Of a stretch of DNA of 48,001 nucleotides, positions 8,643-16,780 are shown in pieces. The translations under genes were made by a program, and so were the position numbers. Within the stretch, counting starts at the first letter, position 1. Each line of letters opens with the position of its first letter. The notes beneath the pieces are model-generated. The model ran no database searches, had not been told where the DNA came from, and worked only from the letters and a program-made list of their open reading frames with translations. Origin of the DNA: Candidatus Pelagibacter sp. (lineage in GTDB: Bacteria; Pseudomonadota; Alphaproteobacteria; Pelagibacterales; Pelagibacteraceae). The DNA is taken from assembly GCA_016777595.1 (NCBI GenBank), contig JADHRE010000002.1, positions 1 to 48,001 of the forward strand, given 5' to 3'.

Positions 8643-9434
8643 TTATTTCTTTTTGAATTTTATTGGAATTGTTTTTCCAAAATTAACTTCACTTATATTT
8701 GTCTCTTCAGGCATAATACCCAATCTTCTTGCAACTTCTTGATATCCTTGAATGATATTGCCTAAATCTTTTCTAAATCTGTCTTTATCTAGTTTTTTTT
8801 CAGTTTTAGAGTCCCATAAACGACACGTGTCTGGGCTTATTTCATCTGCTAGAACTATTTCTTTTTCTTCGTTATCTTTATTCCAAGTTTTTCCATATTC
8901 AATTTTAAAATCCACAAGTTTAACACCTATTCCTCTAAACAAACCTAATAATAAGTCATTAATTCTCAAAGTCATTTTATCTATTGTCTGAATTTCTTTT
9001 TCTGTGGCCCAGCCAAAAGAATAAATATGTTCCTTAGATATTAAAGGATCATTAAGCTCATCTTTTTTGAAGCAATATTCCAATAATGGTCGATCCAGAA
9101 CAGTTCCTTCTGGAATACCGAGTCTTTTTGTAAGTGAGCCGGTTGCAATATTTCTTACTATGAATTCTATAGGAAATATTTCGGCTTTTTTAATTAACTG
9201 TTCCCGCATATTTAATCTCTTTATAAAATGAGTTTTAATTCCACATTGAGCAAGGTTAGTTAAAATATATTCAGATATTCTATTGTTAAGAACACCTTTA
9301 CCTTCCACACTTGCTTTTTTTAAATTATTAAAAGCAGTAGCATCATCTTTAAAGTGTTGAATAACTAAATCTTTATCTTTTGTTTCATAAAGAATTTTAG
9401 CTTTACCTTCGTATAGTTTTTTGCCTTTATTCAT
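8643..9434 (-). CDS. purC: SAICAR synthetase
   Basis: PurC joins aspartate to CAIR using ATP, making SAICAR in purine synthesis. The 263-aa protein opens with the typical LYEGKAKILYETKDKD strand, followed by FKDDATAFN, the FIVRNIATGSLTKRLGI substrate loop and LADEISPDTCRLWD, which carries the conserved metal/aspartate-binding acidic residues. It lies 4 bp after purB and 1 bp before purS in the purine operon. Length is slightly above the usual bacterial 240 aa. Confidence 0.96.
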   Translation of the reverse strand: MNKGKKLYEGKAKILYETKDKDLVIQHFKDDATAFNNLKKASVEGKGVLNNRISEYILTNLAQCGIKTHFIKRLNMREQLIKKAEIFPIEFIVRNIATGSLTKRLGIPEGTVLDRPLLEYCFKKDELNDPLISKEHIYSFGWATEKEIQTIDKMTLRINDLLLGLFRGIGVKLVDFKIEYGKTWNKDNEEKEIVLADEISPDTCRLWDSKTEKKLDKDRFRKDLGNIIQGYQEVARRLGIMPEETNISEVNFGKTIPIKFKKK

Positions 9435-9438
9435 TTGA

Positions 9439-10734
9439 TTATTTTTTTAAACTTCTGTTAAAAATTATATTAATTCTTTTTGTATGATAACCAAAATCAA
9501 AAAGCTTTTTTAGTTTATTAACAGATATTTTATTTGTAATTTTTTTATCAGATGCAATTTTGTCATAAAATGATGAGTTTTCTTTCCATGCTTGCATTGC
9601 ATTTTTTTGCACAATTTTATATGACTCCTCTCTTGTAAAACCAACTGTAGTTAATTCTAAAAGAACTCTTTGTGAAAAAAACACACCATTAGTAATATCT
9701 AAATTCTTTTTCATATTTTTTGGATATATATTTAAACTTTTAACCATATTGCTTAATCTATTTAGAGCAAAATCTAAAGCTATAGTAGCATCTGGCCCTA
9801 TATTTCTTTCAACTGCTGAATGAGAAATATCTCTTTCATGCCACAGAACAACATTTTCCAAAGCAGGTACAACACTTGATCTAATTAACCTTGCCAATCC
9901 AGTCAAGTTTTCACTTAAGATTGGATTCTTCTTATGCGGCATGGCTGATGAACCTTTTTGTTTTTTACCAAAAAATTCTTCTACCTCAAGAACCTCTGTT
10001 CTTTGTAAGTGTCTTATTTCAACTGCAAATCTTTCTATTGAACTTGCAATAATAGCTAGTGTGGAGAAAAACTGCGCATGTCTATCCCTTGGTATCACTT
10101 GTGTAGAAATAGGTTCTACAGTTAGTTTTAGTTTTTTTGCAACATAACTCTCAACTTTTGGATCTACATTGGCAAAAGTTCCAACTGCTCCTGAAATTGC
10201 ACAAGTTGATATTTCTTTAATCGAATTTTCAAGTCTTTTTTTGTTTCTCAAAAATTCTTGGTAAAATGTTAACATCTTTAAACCAAATGTAATCGGTTCT
10301 GCATGAATACCATGGCTTCTTCCAATGCATAAGGTAAACTTGTGTTTTAGAGCTTGTTTTTTTATGGATCCAAGTAATTGATCAATATCTTTTAATATTA
10401 TTTCTCCCGACTGTTTTAACTGAATATTAAAACATGTATCCAACACATCTGAAGAAGTCATTCCTTTGTGCAAAAATCTTGCTTCTTTACCAACCTTTTC
10501 TGTGATTGAAGTTAAAAAAGCTATGATATCATGTTTTACTTTTTCTTCTATTTGAAGAATTCTTTTAGGATTAATTCTTGCTTTTGATTTGACTTTTTTT
10601 ACAATACCACTAGGAATAATTTTTAACTTTTCCATAGCTTCAGCTGCTGCTAGCTCAATATCTAACCAAATTGAATATCTATTATAATCTTCCCAAATGC
10701 TCTTAATTTTTTTTCTTGAATATCTTTCAATCAT
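9439..10734 (-). CDS. purB: Adenylosuccinate lyase
   Basis: PurB cleaves SAICAR to AICAR plus fumarate and adenylosuccinate to AMP plus fumarate. The 431-aa protein begins MIERYSRKKIKSIWEDYNRY as in the Bacillus/alphaproteobacterial type and has the fumarase/aspartase superfamily signature loop SSAMPHKKNP at about residues 262-271, with the mobile catalytic Ser. A GRSHGIHAEPITFG segment carries a catalytic His. It sits 5 bp after map and 4 bp before purC in the same operon. Confidence 0.97.
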   Translation of the reverse strand: MIERYSRKKIKSIWEDYNRYSIWLDIELAAAEAMEKLKIIPSGIVKKVKSKARINPKRILQIEEKVKHDIIAFLTSITEKVGKEARFLHKGMTSSDVLDTCFNIQLKQSGEIILKDIDQLLGSIKKQALKHKFTLCIGRSHGIHAEPITFGLKMLTFYQEFLRNKKRLENSIKEISTCAISGAVGTFANVDPKVESYVAKKLKLTVEPISTQVIPRDRHAQFFSTLAIIASSIERFAVEIRHLQRTEVLEVEEFFGKKQKGSSAMPHKKNPILSENLTGLARLIRSSVVPALENVVLWHERDISHSAVERNIGPDATIALDFALNRLSNMVKSLNIYPKNMKKNLDITNGVFFSQRVLLELTTVGFTREESYKIVQKNAMQAWKENSSFYDKIASDKKITNKISVNKLKKLFDFGYHTKRINIIFNRSLKK

Positions 10735-10739
10735 AAAGT

Positions 10740-11495
10740 TTAAATAGTTTTATTTGACTGAGTAAACACTTCACATCCATTTTTTGTTACACCTATTGTA
10801 TGTTCAAATTGTGCTGACAATGATTTATCTCTAGTAACAGCTGTCCAGCCGTCGTTTAATATTTTAGTCTCATAATTTCCAAAATTAATCATTGGCTCAA
10901 TAGTAAATATCATTCCTGCTTTTATCATTTCTCCATCACCTTTTTTTCCGTAATGTAATATATTTGGCTCCTTATGAAACGTTTCTCCAATTCCATGACC
11001 ACAAAAATCTTGCACTACCGAAAACCCTTTTTTCTCGACGTGTTGTTGAATTGTTGAGCCAATATCACCTAAGTGAACCCCATCTTTAACTATGCTAATT
11101 GCCTTCATCATCGCCTCGTAAGTAGTATTAATTAAATTTTCAGCCTTAATTGAAATTTCTCCAATTTTAAACATTCTACTTGTGTCTCCATGCCAACCAT
11201 CTTTGAAAGCAGTAACATCAACATTTACAATATCACCATCTTTTAAAATTTTATTAGAAGGTATTCCATGGCAAACAACATGATTAGGCGAAGTACAACA
11301 AGATTTTGGAAAACCCCTATAAAACAATGGAGCAGAGTAAGCTTGATGATCGTTGATATACTCATAACAAACTTTATCTATTTTATCTGTAGAAACTCCT
11401 GCTTTAACAATTTTATTAACTTCATCTAAAGCACCCGCAGCTATCAATCCTGCTATTTTAGTTTTTTCAAACGCTTCTTTAAAATCTTTATTCAT
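10740..11495 (-). CDS. map: Methionine aminopeptidase, type I
   Basis: This enzyme removes the initiator Met from new proteins. All ligands of the two-metal site can be found in the 251-aa sequence: the Asp pair in VNVDVTAFKDGWHGDTSRMF, His in FCGHGIGETFH, Glu in FTIEPMINFG and Glu in SAQFEHTIGV; HVVCHGIPS carries the substrate-binding His. There is no N-terminal zinc finger, so it is the type Ia form. Its ATG overlaps the last base of the sfsA stop, a pairing I recall from many alphaproteobacteria. Confidence 0.97.
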   Translation of the reverse strand: MNKDFKEAFEKTKIAGLIAAGALDEVNKIVKAGVSTDKIDKVCYEYINDHQAYSAPLFYRGFPKSCCTSPNHVVCHGIPSNKILKDGDIVNVDVTAFKDGWHGDTSRMFKIGEISIKAENLINTTYEAMMKAISIVKDGVHLGDIGSTIQQHVEKKGFSVVQDFCGHGIGETFHKEPNILHYGKKGDGEMIKAGMIFTIEPMINFGNYETKILNDGWTAVTRDKSLSAQFEHTIGVTKNGCEVFTQSNKTI

Positions 11496-12190
11496 TATAT
11501 ATTAATCTTTATTTTTTTATTAAGTTTTATTCCTTTTGAAGTAAATTTACAATCATAGCAAAGAATATTCAGATTGTTTTTAACAGCTTTCTTTAAAGCT
11601 TTTGCATAATTTGGATCTATATCTTTTGCAATATCAAAAGTCTCACAATCACTTCTTTGTATTAAAAAAAGTATAAAAATTTTATAATTTTTTTTTGCAG
11701 CTTTTATCAGTTCATTTATATGTTTTAGCCCTCTAGTTGTGACAGCATCAGGGAATTCTGCTAACCCCTTTTTTCTAGACAAAGTAACATTTTTTACTTC
11801 TATAAATATTTTATTTTTTTTATCAGTAATTAAAAAATCAAATCGAGTATTCTTTCCAAATTTGGTTTCAGGTTTTATCTCTGAAATATTCGTAAATTCT
11901 TTTATTAGCTTATTTTGAAGGGCATTTAACACAATCTTGTTTGTAGAATGAGTGTTAACACCTACTTTTGATTTATTGTCTTCAATAATCTCTAATGTAT
12001 ATTTTAACTTTCTTTTAGGATTATTTGATTTGCTTACCCATACTTTATTTCCTGCTTTTAAAAGACCGTACATAGACCCTGTGTTTGGACAATGAGCTGT
12101 TATTGTTTCATTATTAATTTTAACATCAACAAAAAAACGTTTGTATCTTTTTATAAATAGTCCTGATATAAATTTATTTTCAAAATTCAT
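11495..12190 (-). CDS. sfsA: SfsA family DNA/RNA-binding protein
   Basis: SfsA was named for sugar fermentation stimulation in E. coli. The family has an N-terminal OB-fold and a C-terminal part resembling a PD-(D/E)XK nuclease, but its biochemical role is not settled. This 231-aa copy shows the OB part (RYKRFFVDVKINNETITAHCPNTGSM) and the nuclease-like core (FDFLITDKKNKIFIEVKNVTL, with Asp and Glu-x-Lys). It heads the minus-strand operon, and only 17 bp separate its ATG from the divergent cinA-like gene. Confidence 0.93.
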   Translation of the reverse strand: MNFENKFISGLFIKRYKRFFVDVKINNETITAHCPNTGSMYGLLKAGNKVWVSKSNNPKRKLKYTLEIIEDNKSKVGVNTHSTNKIVLNALQNKLIKEFTNISEIKPETKFGKNTRFDFLITDKKNKIFIEVKNVTLSRKKGLAEFPDAVTTRGLKHINELIKAAKKNYKIFILFLIQRSDCETFDIAKDIDPNYAKALKKAVKNNLNILCYDCKFTSKGIKLNKKIKINI

Positions 12191-12207
12191 ATATACTTAT
12201 AACTCCT

Positions 12208-12966
12208 ATGAAGAAAAAAATTAAAAAAATATATGCTGCAATTTTAATAATTGGTAATGAAATACTTTCTGGGCGAACTCAGGATAAAAATATTGCATTT
12301 ATCTCCAATTGGTTGAATTCGAAATGTGGAATTACAGTTAATGAAGTTAGAATAATTCCAGATATAGAAAAAATTATAGTAGAAAACATTTTAATTTTAT
12401 CAAAAAAATTTAATTATGTTTTTACTACTGGTGGTATTGGACCTACCCACGATGACATTACTGCTCAATCAATCGCTAAAGCTTTTAAAGTTAAGTATGA
12501 ATACCACAATGAGGCTTATACAATTTTAGAAAACTATTATGGTAAGAATAAATTTAACGAAGGGCGAAAAAAAATGGCGAAAATGCCAAGAGGCGCAAAA
12601 TTGATTTACAATCCTTCAAGCGCAGCACCAGGATTTATAATAAAAAATGCAATATGTTTACCCGGCGTCCCCTCAATTTTAAATTCTATGGTTGAAAATT
12701 GTAAAAGGTATCTAATAAAAGGATTAAAAGTTCACAGCAAAACACTGAATCTTTATACTGTTGAAAGTAATATTTCTAAAGAATTAGGTTTAATTCAAAA
12801 AAAATTTAAAAAATTTGTAGATATTGGTAGCTATCCTTTTTTCAGACTTGGAAAAATTGGTGTAGCTATTGTAATAAGATCAAGTTCAATAATACAAATA
12901 AAAATGGCAAAAAAAGCAATTAATAAATTAGTAAAACTGAAAAAAATTAGAAAACTTAAAATTTAA
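12208..12966 (+). CDS. CinA/MoaB-like molybdopterin-binding domain protein
   Basis: The 252-aa protein is a stand-alone MoCF_biosynth (MoaB/MogA/CinA N-terminal) domain. It shows AILIIGNEILSGRTQDKN (11-28) and the nucleotide-binding loop TTGGIGPTHDDITAQ (73-87), then INLPGVPS-type residues seen here as AICLPGVPSIL. The C-terminal deamidase domain of full-length CinA is missing, so it resembles the competence/damage-inducible CinA N-terminal family that in some bacteria acts as ADP-ribose or FAD pyrophosphatase. The exact substrate is unclear. Its stop codon shares two bases with the stop of the convergent GT9 gene. Confidence 0.82.
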   Translation: MKKKIKKIYAAILIIGNEILSGRTQDKNIAFISNWLNSKCGITVNEVRIIPDIEKIIVENILILSKKFNYVFTTGGIGPTHDDITAQSIAKAFKVKYEYHNEAYTILENYYGKNKFNEGRKKMAKMPRGAKLIYNPSSAAPGFIIKNAICLPGVPSILNSMVENCKRYLIKGLKVHSKTLNLYTVESNISKELGLIQKKFKKFVDIGSYPFFRLGKIGVAIVIRSSSIIQIKMAKKAINKLVKLKKIRKLKI

Positions 12967-13916
12967 ATTAATTTATAAACTTCATCTACTGAAATTGACT
13001 CTATATCAGTTGTGCCATGAATTTTTTTACTATCTAATATCTTTGTATAATTATTTTTTGGAGCAAACTTATCAGAGCTTGTTGGCCCAAATAATACTAT
13101 CATAGGAATATCTGAAAGTGCCATCATGTGCATCACACCATTATCAATTGATATAGCTTGATCTAGTCTTGAAGACAAAGCTGTAACAAGAGCGGGACAA
13201 GATAATCCTGATCTCCCTTCAGGAAATAATGCTTCAGGAACTTGGTTTTTGATTTTTTCAATTAATTGTTCCTGATTTTTTTCAATAAAAAAAACAGGAG
13301 TTTTATTCTTTATTAATGTTTTGTTTGCGAGTGAAATAAATTTATATACAGACCAGCTCTTCTTCCTGTATTCATTGCCTTGCGTAATTGAAAATCCAAT
13401 ATAATTAGATTTTGGTAGTAATTTTTTTGCTTCATTGATTAAATTTTTAGGTAATTTGCTACAATTAAAATTAATAGTTTTTATTTTTTCATTTAAAAAT
13501 ATACTTAAATTTTCAATATAATTTTTTGATTTATATTTAATCTTTTTTGTTGAAAATAAATTATTGAAAGTTGTTGAGTAAAATTGCACATGAGGTATTT
13601 TTTTTAAAATTAGTGAATTTCTAAATTTAGTTTGAAGGTCAATAATCAAATCAAATTTTATCTTATTTTTTTTATTAAAATTTTTTTTAACAAATAAGAA
13701 ATGCCACCATCTAAAACCAAAATATTTAAGATTTAATTCTAAAGTTTGAACTTTAATATTATATTCCTTCAATTTACCTTCAAAGTGATTAGAATGTGCG
13801 CCTAAATAGAAAATATTTGATCGTCTATAATGATTTTTTAGACTTAGTATTAGTGGAATGATTTGTATAGAGTCTCCTAAACCACCGCCTGAATTGTAGA
13901 TTAATATTTTTTTCAC
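12963..13916 (-). CDS. Glycosyltransferase family 9 (heptosyltransferase-like)
   Basis: The 317-aa protein has the GT9 layout: an N-terminal Rossmann domain with YNSGGGLGDSIQIIPL (residues 7-22) and a C-terminal donor-binding domain with ISIDNGVMHMMALSD and IVLFGPTSSDKFAP. In LPS heptosyltransferases the first loop bears the catalytic acidic residue (here Asp15). It is probably a sugar transferase for lipopolysaccharide or another surface glycan; donor unknown. The start is GTG at 13916. It is divergent from tRNA-Leu/nadK across 72 bp of AT-only-looking promoter DNA. Confidence 0.82.
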   Translation of the reverse strand: MKKILIYNSGGGLGDSIQIIPLILSLKNHYRRSNIFYLGAHSNHFEGKLKEYNIKVQTLELNLKYFGFRWWHFLFVKKNFNKKNKIKFDLIIDLQTKFRNSLILKKIPHVQFYSTTFNNLFSTKKIKYKSKNYIENLSIFLNEKIKTINFNCSKLPKNLINEAKKLLPKSNYIGFSITQGNEYRKKSWSVYKFISLANKTLIKNKTPVFFIEKNQEQLIEKIKNQVPEALFPEGRSGLSCPALVTALSSRLDQAISIDNGVMHMMALSDIPMIVLFGPTSSDKFAPKNNYTKILDSKKIHGTTDIESISVDEVYKLI

Positions 13917-13988
13917 TAGATTAATATACTTTATAAAAAAAAAATTATAATATAAAAGTAATATACATATTATTAATAAATTAATTGT

Positions 13989-14074
13989 GCCCTCGTGGTG
14001 AAATTGGTAGACACAAAGGACTTAAAATCCTTGCCCTTTTGGGAGTGCCAGTTCGAGTCTGGCCGAGGGCACCA
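13989..14074 (+). tRNA. tRNA-Leu (anticodon TAA)
   Basis: An 86-nt class II tRNA with acceptor arms GCCCTCG/CGAGGGC, a long variable arm, the anticodon loop CTTAAAA with anticodon TAA at 14023-14025, a GTTCGAGTC T-loop and an encoded CCA end at 14072-14074. The nadK start codon follows after 8 nt, so tRNA and mRNA are probably one transcript. Confidence 0.97.
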
Positions 14075-14082
14075 TTTTAACA

Positions 14083-14850
14083 ATGACAAAACCTCTAGTA
14101 ATCTCTGATAAAAATTCAAAATCTTTAATTATAAAAAAAAAAATATTAAATATTTTTAATAAGAGTCAATTAAATAGATCCAATGTTGTAATAGTTATTG
14201 GGGGTGATGGCTTTATGCTTCAAACATTAAAAAAAAATAAAAAAAATAATAATAAACAGTTTTATGGAGTAAATTCTGGAAATTATGGATTTTTAATGAA
14301 CAGGTTTTCAAAAAAATATTTTTTAAGAAATCTAAGTGATGCAAAGTTGATTAGTATTTTTCCGTTAGAAATGACAGCTAGTAACAACCACAAGTTAAAA
14401 AAATATTTAGCAATAAATGAAGTTTCAATTTTAAGGCAAAGCAAACAAGCTGCAAATTTATCTATTAAAAATAATTCAAAATTTATAATTAAAAAACTAG
14501 TTTCTGATGGTGTTTTAATTTCAACACCTGCTGGAAGCACAGCATATAATTTATCTGTTCATGGTCCAATACTTGATTTGAACTCAAATAAAATATCAAT
14601 TGCGCCTATCAGTGCATTTAGACCTAGAAGATGGCAGGGAAAAATAATTAGTGATAAAACAAAAATAACTATTCATAATCTAGATCCAATAAAAAGACCA
14701 GTTAGCGCCGTAGCTGATAATATAGAAATGAGAAACGTTAAAAAAATTACTGTTAAAGTAAAAAAGAATATTAAATTTAATCTCCTTTATGATAAAAATG
14801 CTAGTCTTCAAAAAAAAATAAAATTAGAACAATTAAGAAAAGAAACTTAA
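14083..14850 (+). CDS. nadK: NAD kinase
   Basis: NadK phosphorylates NAD to NADP with ATP or polyphosphate. The 255-aa protein has the GGDG motif at residues 40-43 (VIGGDGFMLQ), GVNSGNYGFLMN, the NE-short motif NEVSIL and the glycine-rich TPAGSTAYNLSVHGPILD segment that contacts NAD. It is slightly shorter than typical forms, lacking extra N-terminal residues. The ATG is 8 nt after tRNA-Leu, with no Shine-Dalgarno sequence and no separate promoter. An A11 run at 14133-14143 lies in the N-terminal coding region. The next gene starts within 4 bp. Confidence 0.95.
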   Translation: MTKPLVISDKNSKSLIIKKKILNIFNKSQLNRSNVVIVIGGDGFMLQTLKKNKKNNNKQFYGVNSGNYGFLMNRFSKKYFLRNLSDAKLISIFPLEMTASNNHKLKKYLAINEVSILRQSKQAANLSIKNNSKFIIKKLVSDGVLISTPAGSTAYNLSVHGPILDLNSNKISIAPISAFRPRRWQGKIISDKTKITIHNLDPIKRPVSAVADNIEMRNVKKITVKVKKNIKFNLLYDKNASLQKKIKLEQLRKET

Positions 14851-14853
14851 TTG

Positions 14854-15981
14854 ATGAAATTGGTAACAAAATCATTTTTTAAAAAATTTTACAAAAGTTT
14901 AATAATTAAGATATTTCAATTTTTTTATGGAAAGCCAAAATTATTAAAAAAAAATAAAAAAGATGCATCTATAAAAGAATTTAAAATCAATTTTAATAAA
15001 AACAGATATAAAATATTTGAGTTATTAAATGGAACTATTTATACGGACACAAATGACACCACAGCATACATAAGCAGCAATAAATATATATCAAGTGCTT
15101 CTATGCAATACTATAAAATAGATCACATCAATAGCTTTAATGGAGAAATTGAAAAAAATAAAACTCTATTCATTGGAACACCCAAAATAAAAAAAAGATT
15201 TAAAGGTAAAGTATTAAGCTTACTATCAGGTGGAGCATCAAAAAATAATTTTACTCATTGGTTTACAGATGTTATTCCAAGAATAAAAATTTTTTCCAAA
15301 AAATTTAAGTTAAATAAAATTGATAAATTTTATGTTCCAAATCTAAAATATGACTTTCAAAAACAATCTCTTAAACTTTTGGGGATAAATGAAAATCAAA
15401 TTATTAACGGTAATAAATACAAGCATATAAGTGCTGACTACATATATGCAACTTCTCATCCTTGTTTTCATTTACCCATGAAAGTTAAAAAATGGTCTTT
15501 AAACTATTTGAAAACGTCTTTTTCAAAAAACTCATATAAAAATAAATTTAAAAAAATATTTTTAGACAGAGATCAGCTTAAATTAATAGATTTTAACAAT
15601 CTAAAAAAATATAAAAATTTTCGTGTTTTATTGAATGAAGATCAGATTAAAAATTTTTTATTATCAGAGGGTTTTAGTGTAATTAAGCCGGAAGAACATT
15701 CATTTAAAGAGCAGGTAAAAATATTTGCTAGCGCTAGGTTTGTTGTAGGTCTGTACGGAGCAGGAATGATGATGTTAAGTTTTTGTAAAAAAAATACAAA
15801 AGTTTTAGAAATAAAACCATTGTTAGGTGGTAATGAGTTTAAAAATATTTCAAAATTAATAAAATTAAAACATAGACAAATAAATTTAAGGCCACTATTT
15901 AAATCAAATATTCCACAAAACGGCTTATTAACCTGTCCTTTAGAAAAAATTAAAAAAGAGATAAGTTTATTAAATAAATAG
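14854..15981 (+). CDS. Glycosyltransferase 61 (DUF563) family protein
   Basis: The 375-aa protein carries the GT61/DUF563 motifs: GGASKNNFTHWFTDVIPRI (about 127-145, with the conserved N-x-x-HW), FLDRDQ in the middle, and RFVVGLYGAGMMMLSF near the C-terminus. Family members add pentoses or other sugars to glycans; the substrate here is unknown. ATG at 14854 is preferred over the in-frame TTG at 14851, which abuts the nadK stop. It is the third glycan-related gene in the window and converges on tRNA-Thr with a 5-bp gap. Confidence 0.8.
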   Translation: MKLVTKSFFKKFYKSLIIKIFQFFYGKPKLLKKNKKDASIKEFKINFNKNRYKIFELLNGTIYTDTNDTTAYISSNKYISSASMQYYKIDHINSFNGEIEKNKTLFIGTPKIKKRFKGKVLSLLSGGASKNNFTHWFTDVIPRIKIFSKKFKLNKIDKFYVPNLKYDFQKQSLKLLGINENQIINGNKYKHISADYIYATSHPCFHLPMKVKKWSLNYLKTSFSKNSYKNKFKKIFLDRDQLKLIDFNNLKKYKNFRVLLNEDQIKNFLLSEGFSVIKPEEHSFKEQVKIFASARFVVGLYGAGMMMLSFCKKNTKVLEIKPLLGGNEFKNISKLIKLKHRQINLRPLFKSNIPQNGLLTCPLEKIKKEISLLNK

Positions 15982-15986
15982 AGTAA

Positions 15987-16062
15987 TGGTGCCCTCACAC
16001 GGACTCGAACCGCGAACCTATTGATTACAAATCAATTGCTCTACCAATTGAGCTATGAGGGC
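15987..16062 (-). tRNA. tRNA-Thr (anticodon TGT)
   Basis: A 76-nt tRNA on the minus strand: acceptor arms GCCCTCA/TGAGGGC, D-loop AGCTCAATTGGTAGAGC, anticodon loop TTTGTAA with TGT (complement of 16027-16029), T-loop GGTTCGAGTCC and encoded CCA at 15989-15987. Confidence 0.97.
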
Positions 16063-16071
16063 TTTCAAGAA

Positions 16072-16100
16072 TATATAGGATAAAAATTATTATTCTTCAA
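16072..16100 (-). promoter_or_regulatory. Candidate promoter for tRNA-Thr
   Basis: Read on the minus strand there is TTGAAG (16100-16095), a 17-bp spacer and TATATA (16077-16072). Transcription would begin a few bases before the tRNA 5' end at 16062, as expected for a single tRNA gene. Confidence 0.5.
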
Positions 16101-16117
16101 GTAGTTAAACAATAATA

Positions 16118-16151
16118 GATTAATTGAATTAATCAAAATCTTTTTTTGATT
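16118..16151. other. Overlapping palindromes in the tRNA-Thr/sprT gap
   Basis: The 159-bp gap between tRNA-Thr and the sprT-like gene holds a perfect 8+8 palindrome GATTAATT-G-AATTAATC (16118-16134). It overlaps a second 8-bp inverted repeat AATCAAAA/TTTTGATT (16131-16138 and 16144-16151, 5-nt loop). The second could be a weak terminator for the sprT-like gene; both are AT-rich, so chance is possible. Confidence 0.35.
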
Positions 16152-16221
16152 GTGCTTAAATAACTATTTTCGTACAATTTAGATTTTATCTTCTATAACA
16201 ATTTCAGAAAGATTTGTTTAT

Positions 16222-16593
16222 TTAATAACTTAAAGTTAAATTAAGTTTTTTAAATTTGTTTTTAAAACTAAAAAAAAGTTTATTATGTTTTCCATTATTA
16301 TGTTTTATTGTTTGTTGCCATAAATGCAACATTTCATGCGATAATGTATTTAAAAAATCTATCCTATTTTTATATCTTGGTTTTAATTCGAGAACAAAAA
16401 AACTTGTTCCTTTATAATAAGAAATATTTTCTACGCATTGACCAGAACATTTCATTTTTCTAATTTTAATGTCATTAAACTTATTAAGCTTATTTTTAAA
16501 AAGCTTCTTATTAAAATATTTAAAATATTTCTTAATATCTTTATAATTTGTAGTATATTTTTTACTTGGATTTTTAATATCTTTTTTAATCAT
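16222..16593 (-). CDS. SprT-like zinc metalloprotease-fold protein
   Basis: The 123-aa protein has an HExxH zinc site, HEMLH at residues 86-90, with a candidate third ligand His103, in the arrangement of the SprT/Spartan family. It is shorter than E. coli SprT (about 165 aa) and lacks the C-terminal zinc ribbon. The region around residues 25-70 fits the family's N-terminal part (YFNKKLFKNKL). Spartan relatives cleave DNA-protein crosslinks, but bacterial SprT function is poorly known, so only the fold is assigned. It is an isolated gene with 187 bp upstream and 159 bp downstream. Confidence 0.72.
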   Translation of the reverse strand: MIKKDIKNPSKKYTTNYKDIKKYFKYFNKKLFKNKLNKFNDIKIRKMKCSGQCVENISYYKGTSFFVLELKPRYKNRIDFLNTLSHEMLHLWQQTIKHNNGKHNKLFFSFKNKFKKLNLTLSY

Positions 16594-16780
16594 AATATAT
16601 CTTTTTTTAATAATAATAAGTGCAAAAAGCTATTCATATGTTTAGCATGAAAATTCTTTAAACAGTCACTCTTCAATAATATTTACTTAATTAAAACGTT
16701 TTGATTTTTTGAGAAATATTTAAAATTAGTTATAATATACTAAAATATGAATTGAAAGAATATAAGTTCTTATTACTATT
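16594..16780. other. Intergenic gap, no gene recognised
   Basis: This 187-bp AT-rich gap lies between the rlmB stop and the sprT-like start, both on the minus strand. It must hold the sprT promoter, but no convincing -35/-10 pair stands out. A perfect 10-bp palindrome AAAACGTTTT is at 16693-16702. No ORF, tRNA or strong terminator was seen. Confidence 0.4.

Noticed and set aside
16438-16650. Plus-strand 70-codon frame opposite the SprT-like gene
   Set aside because: Phe/Ile/Asn-rich shadow of the opposite strand with no ribosome-binding site.
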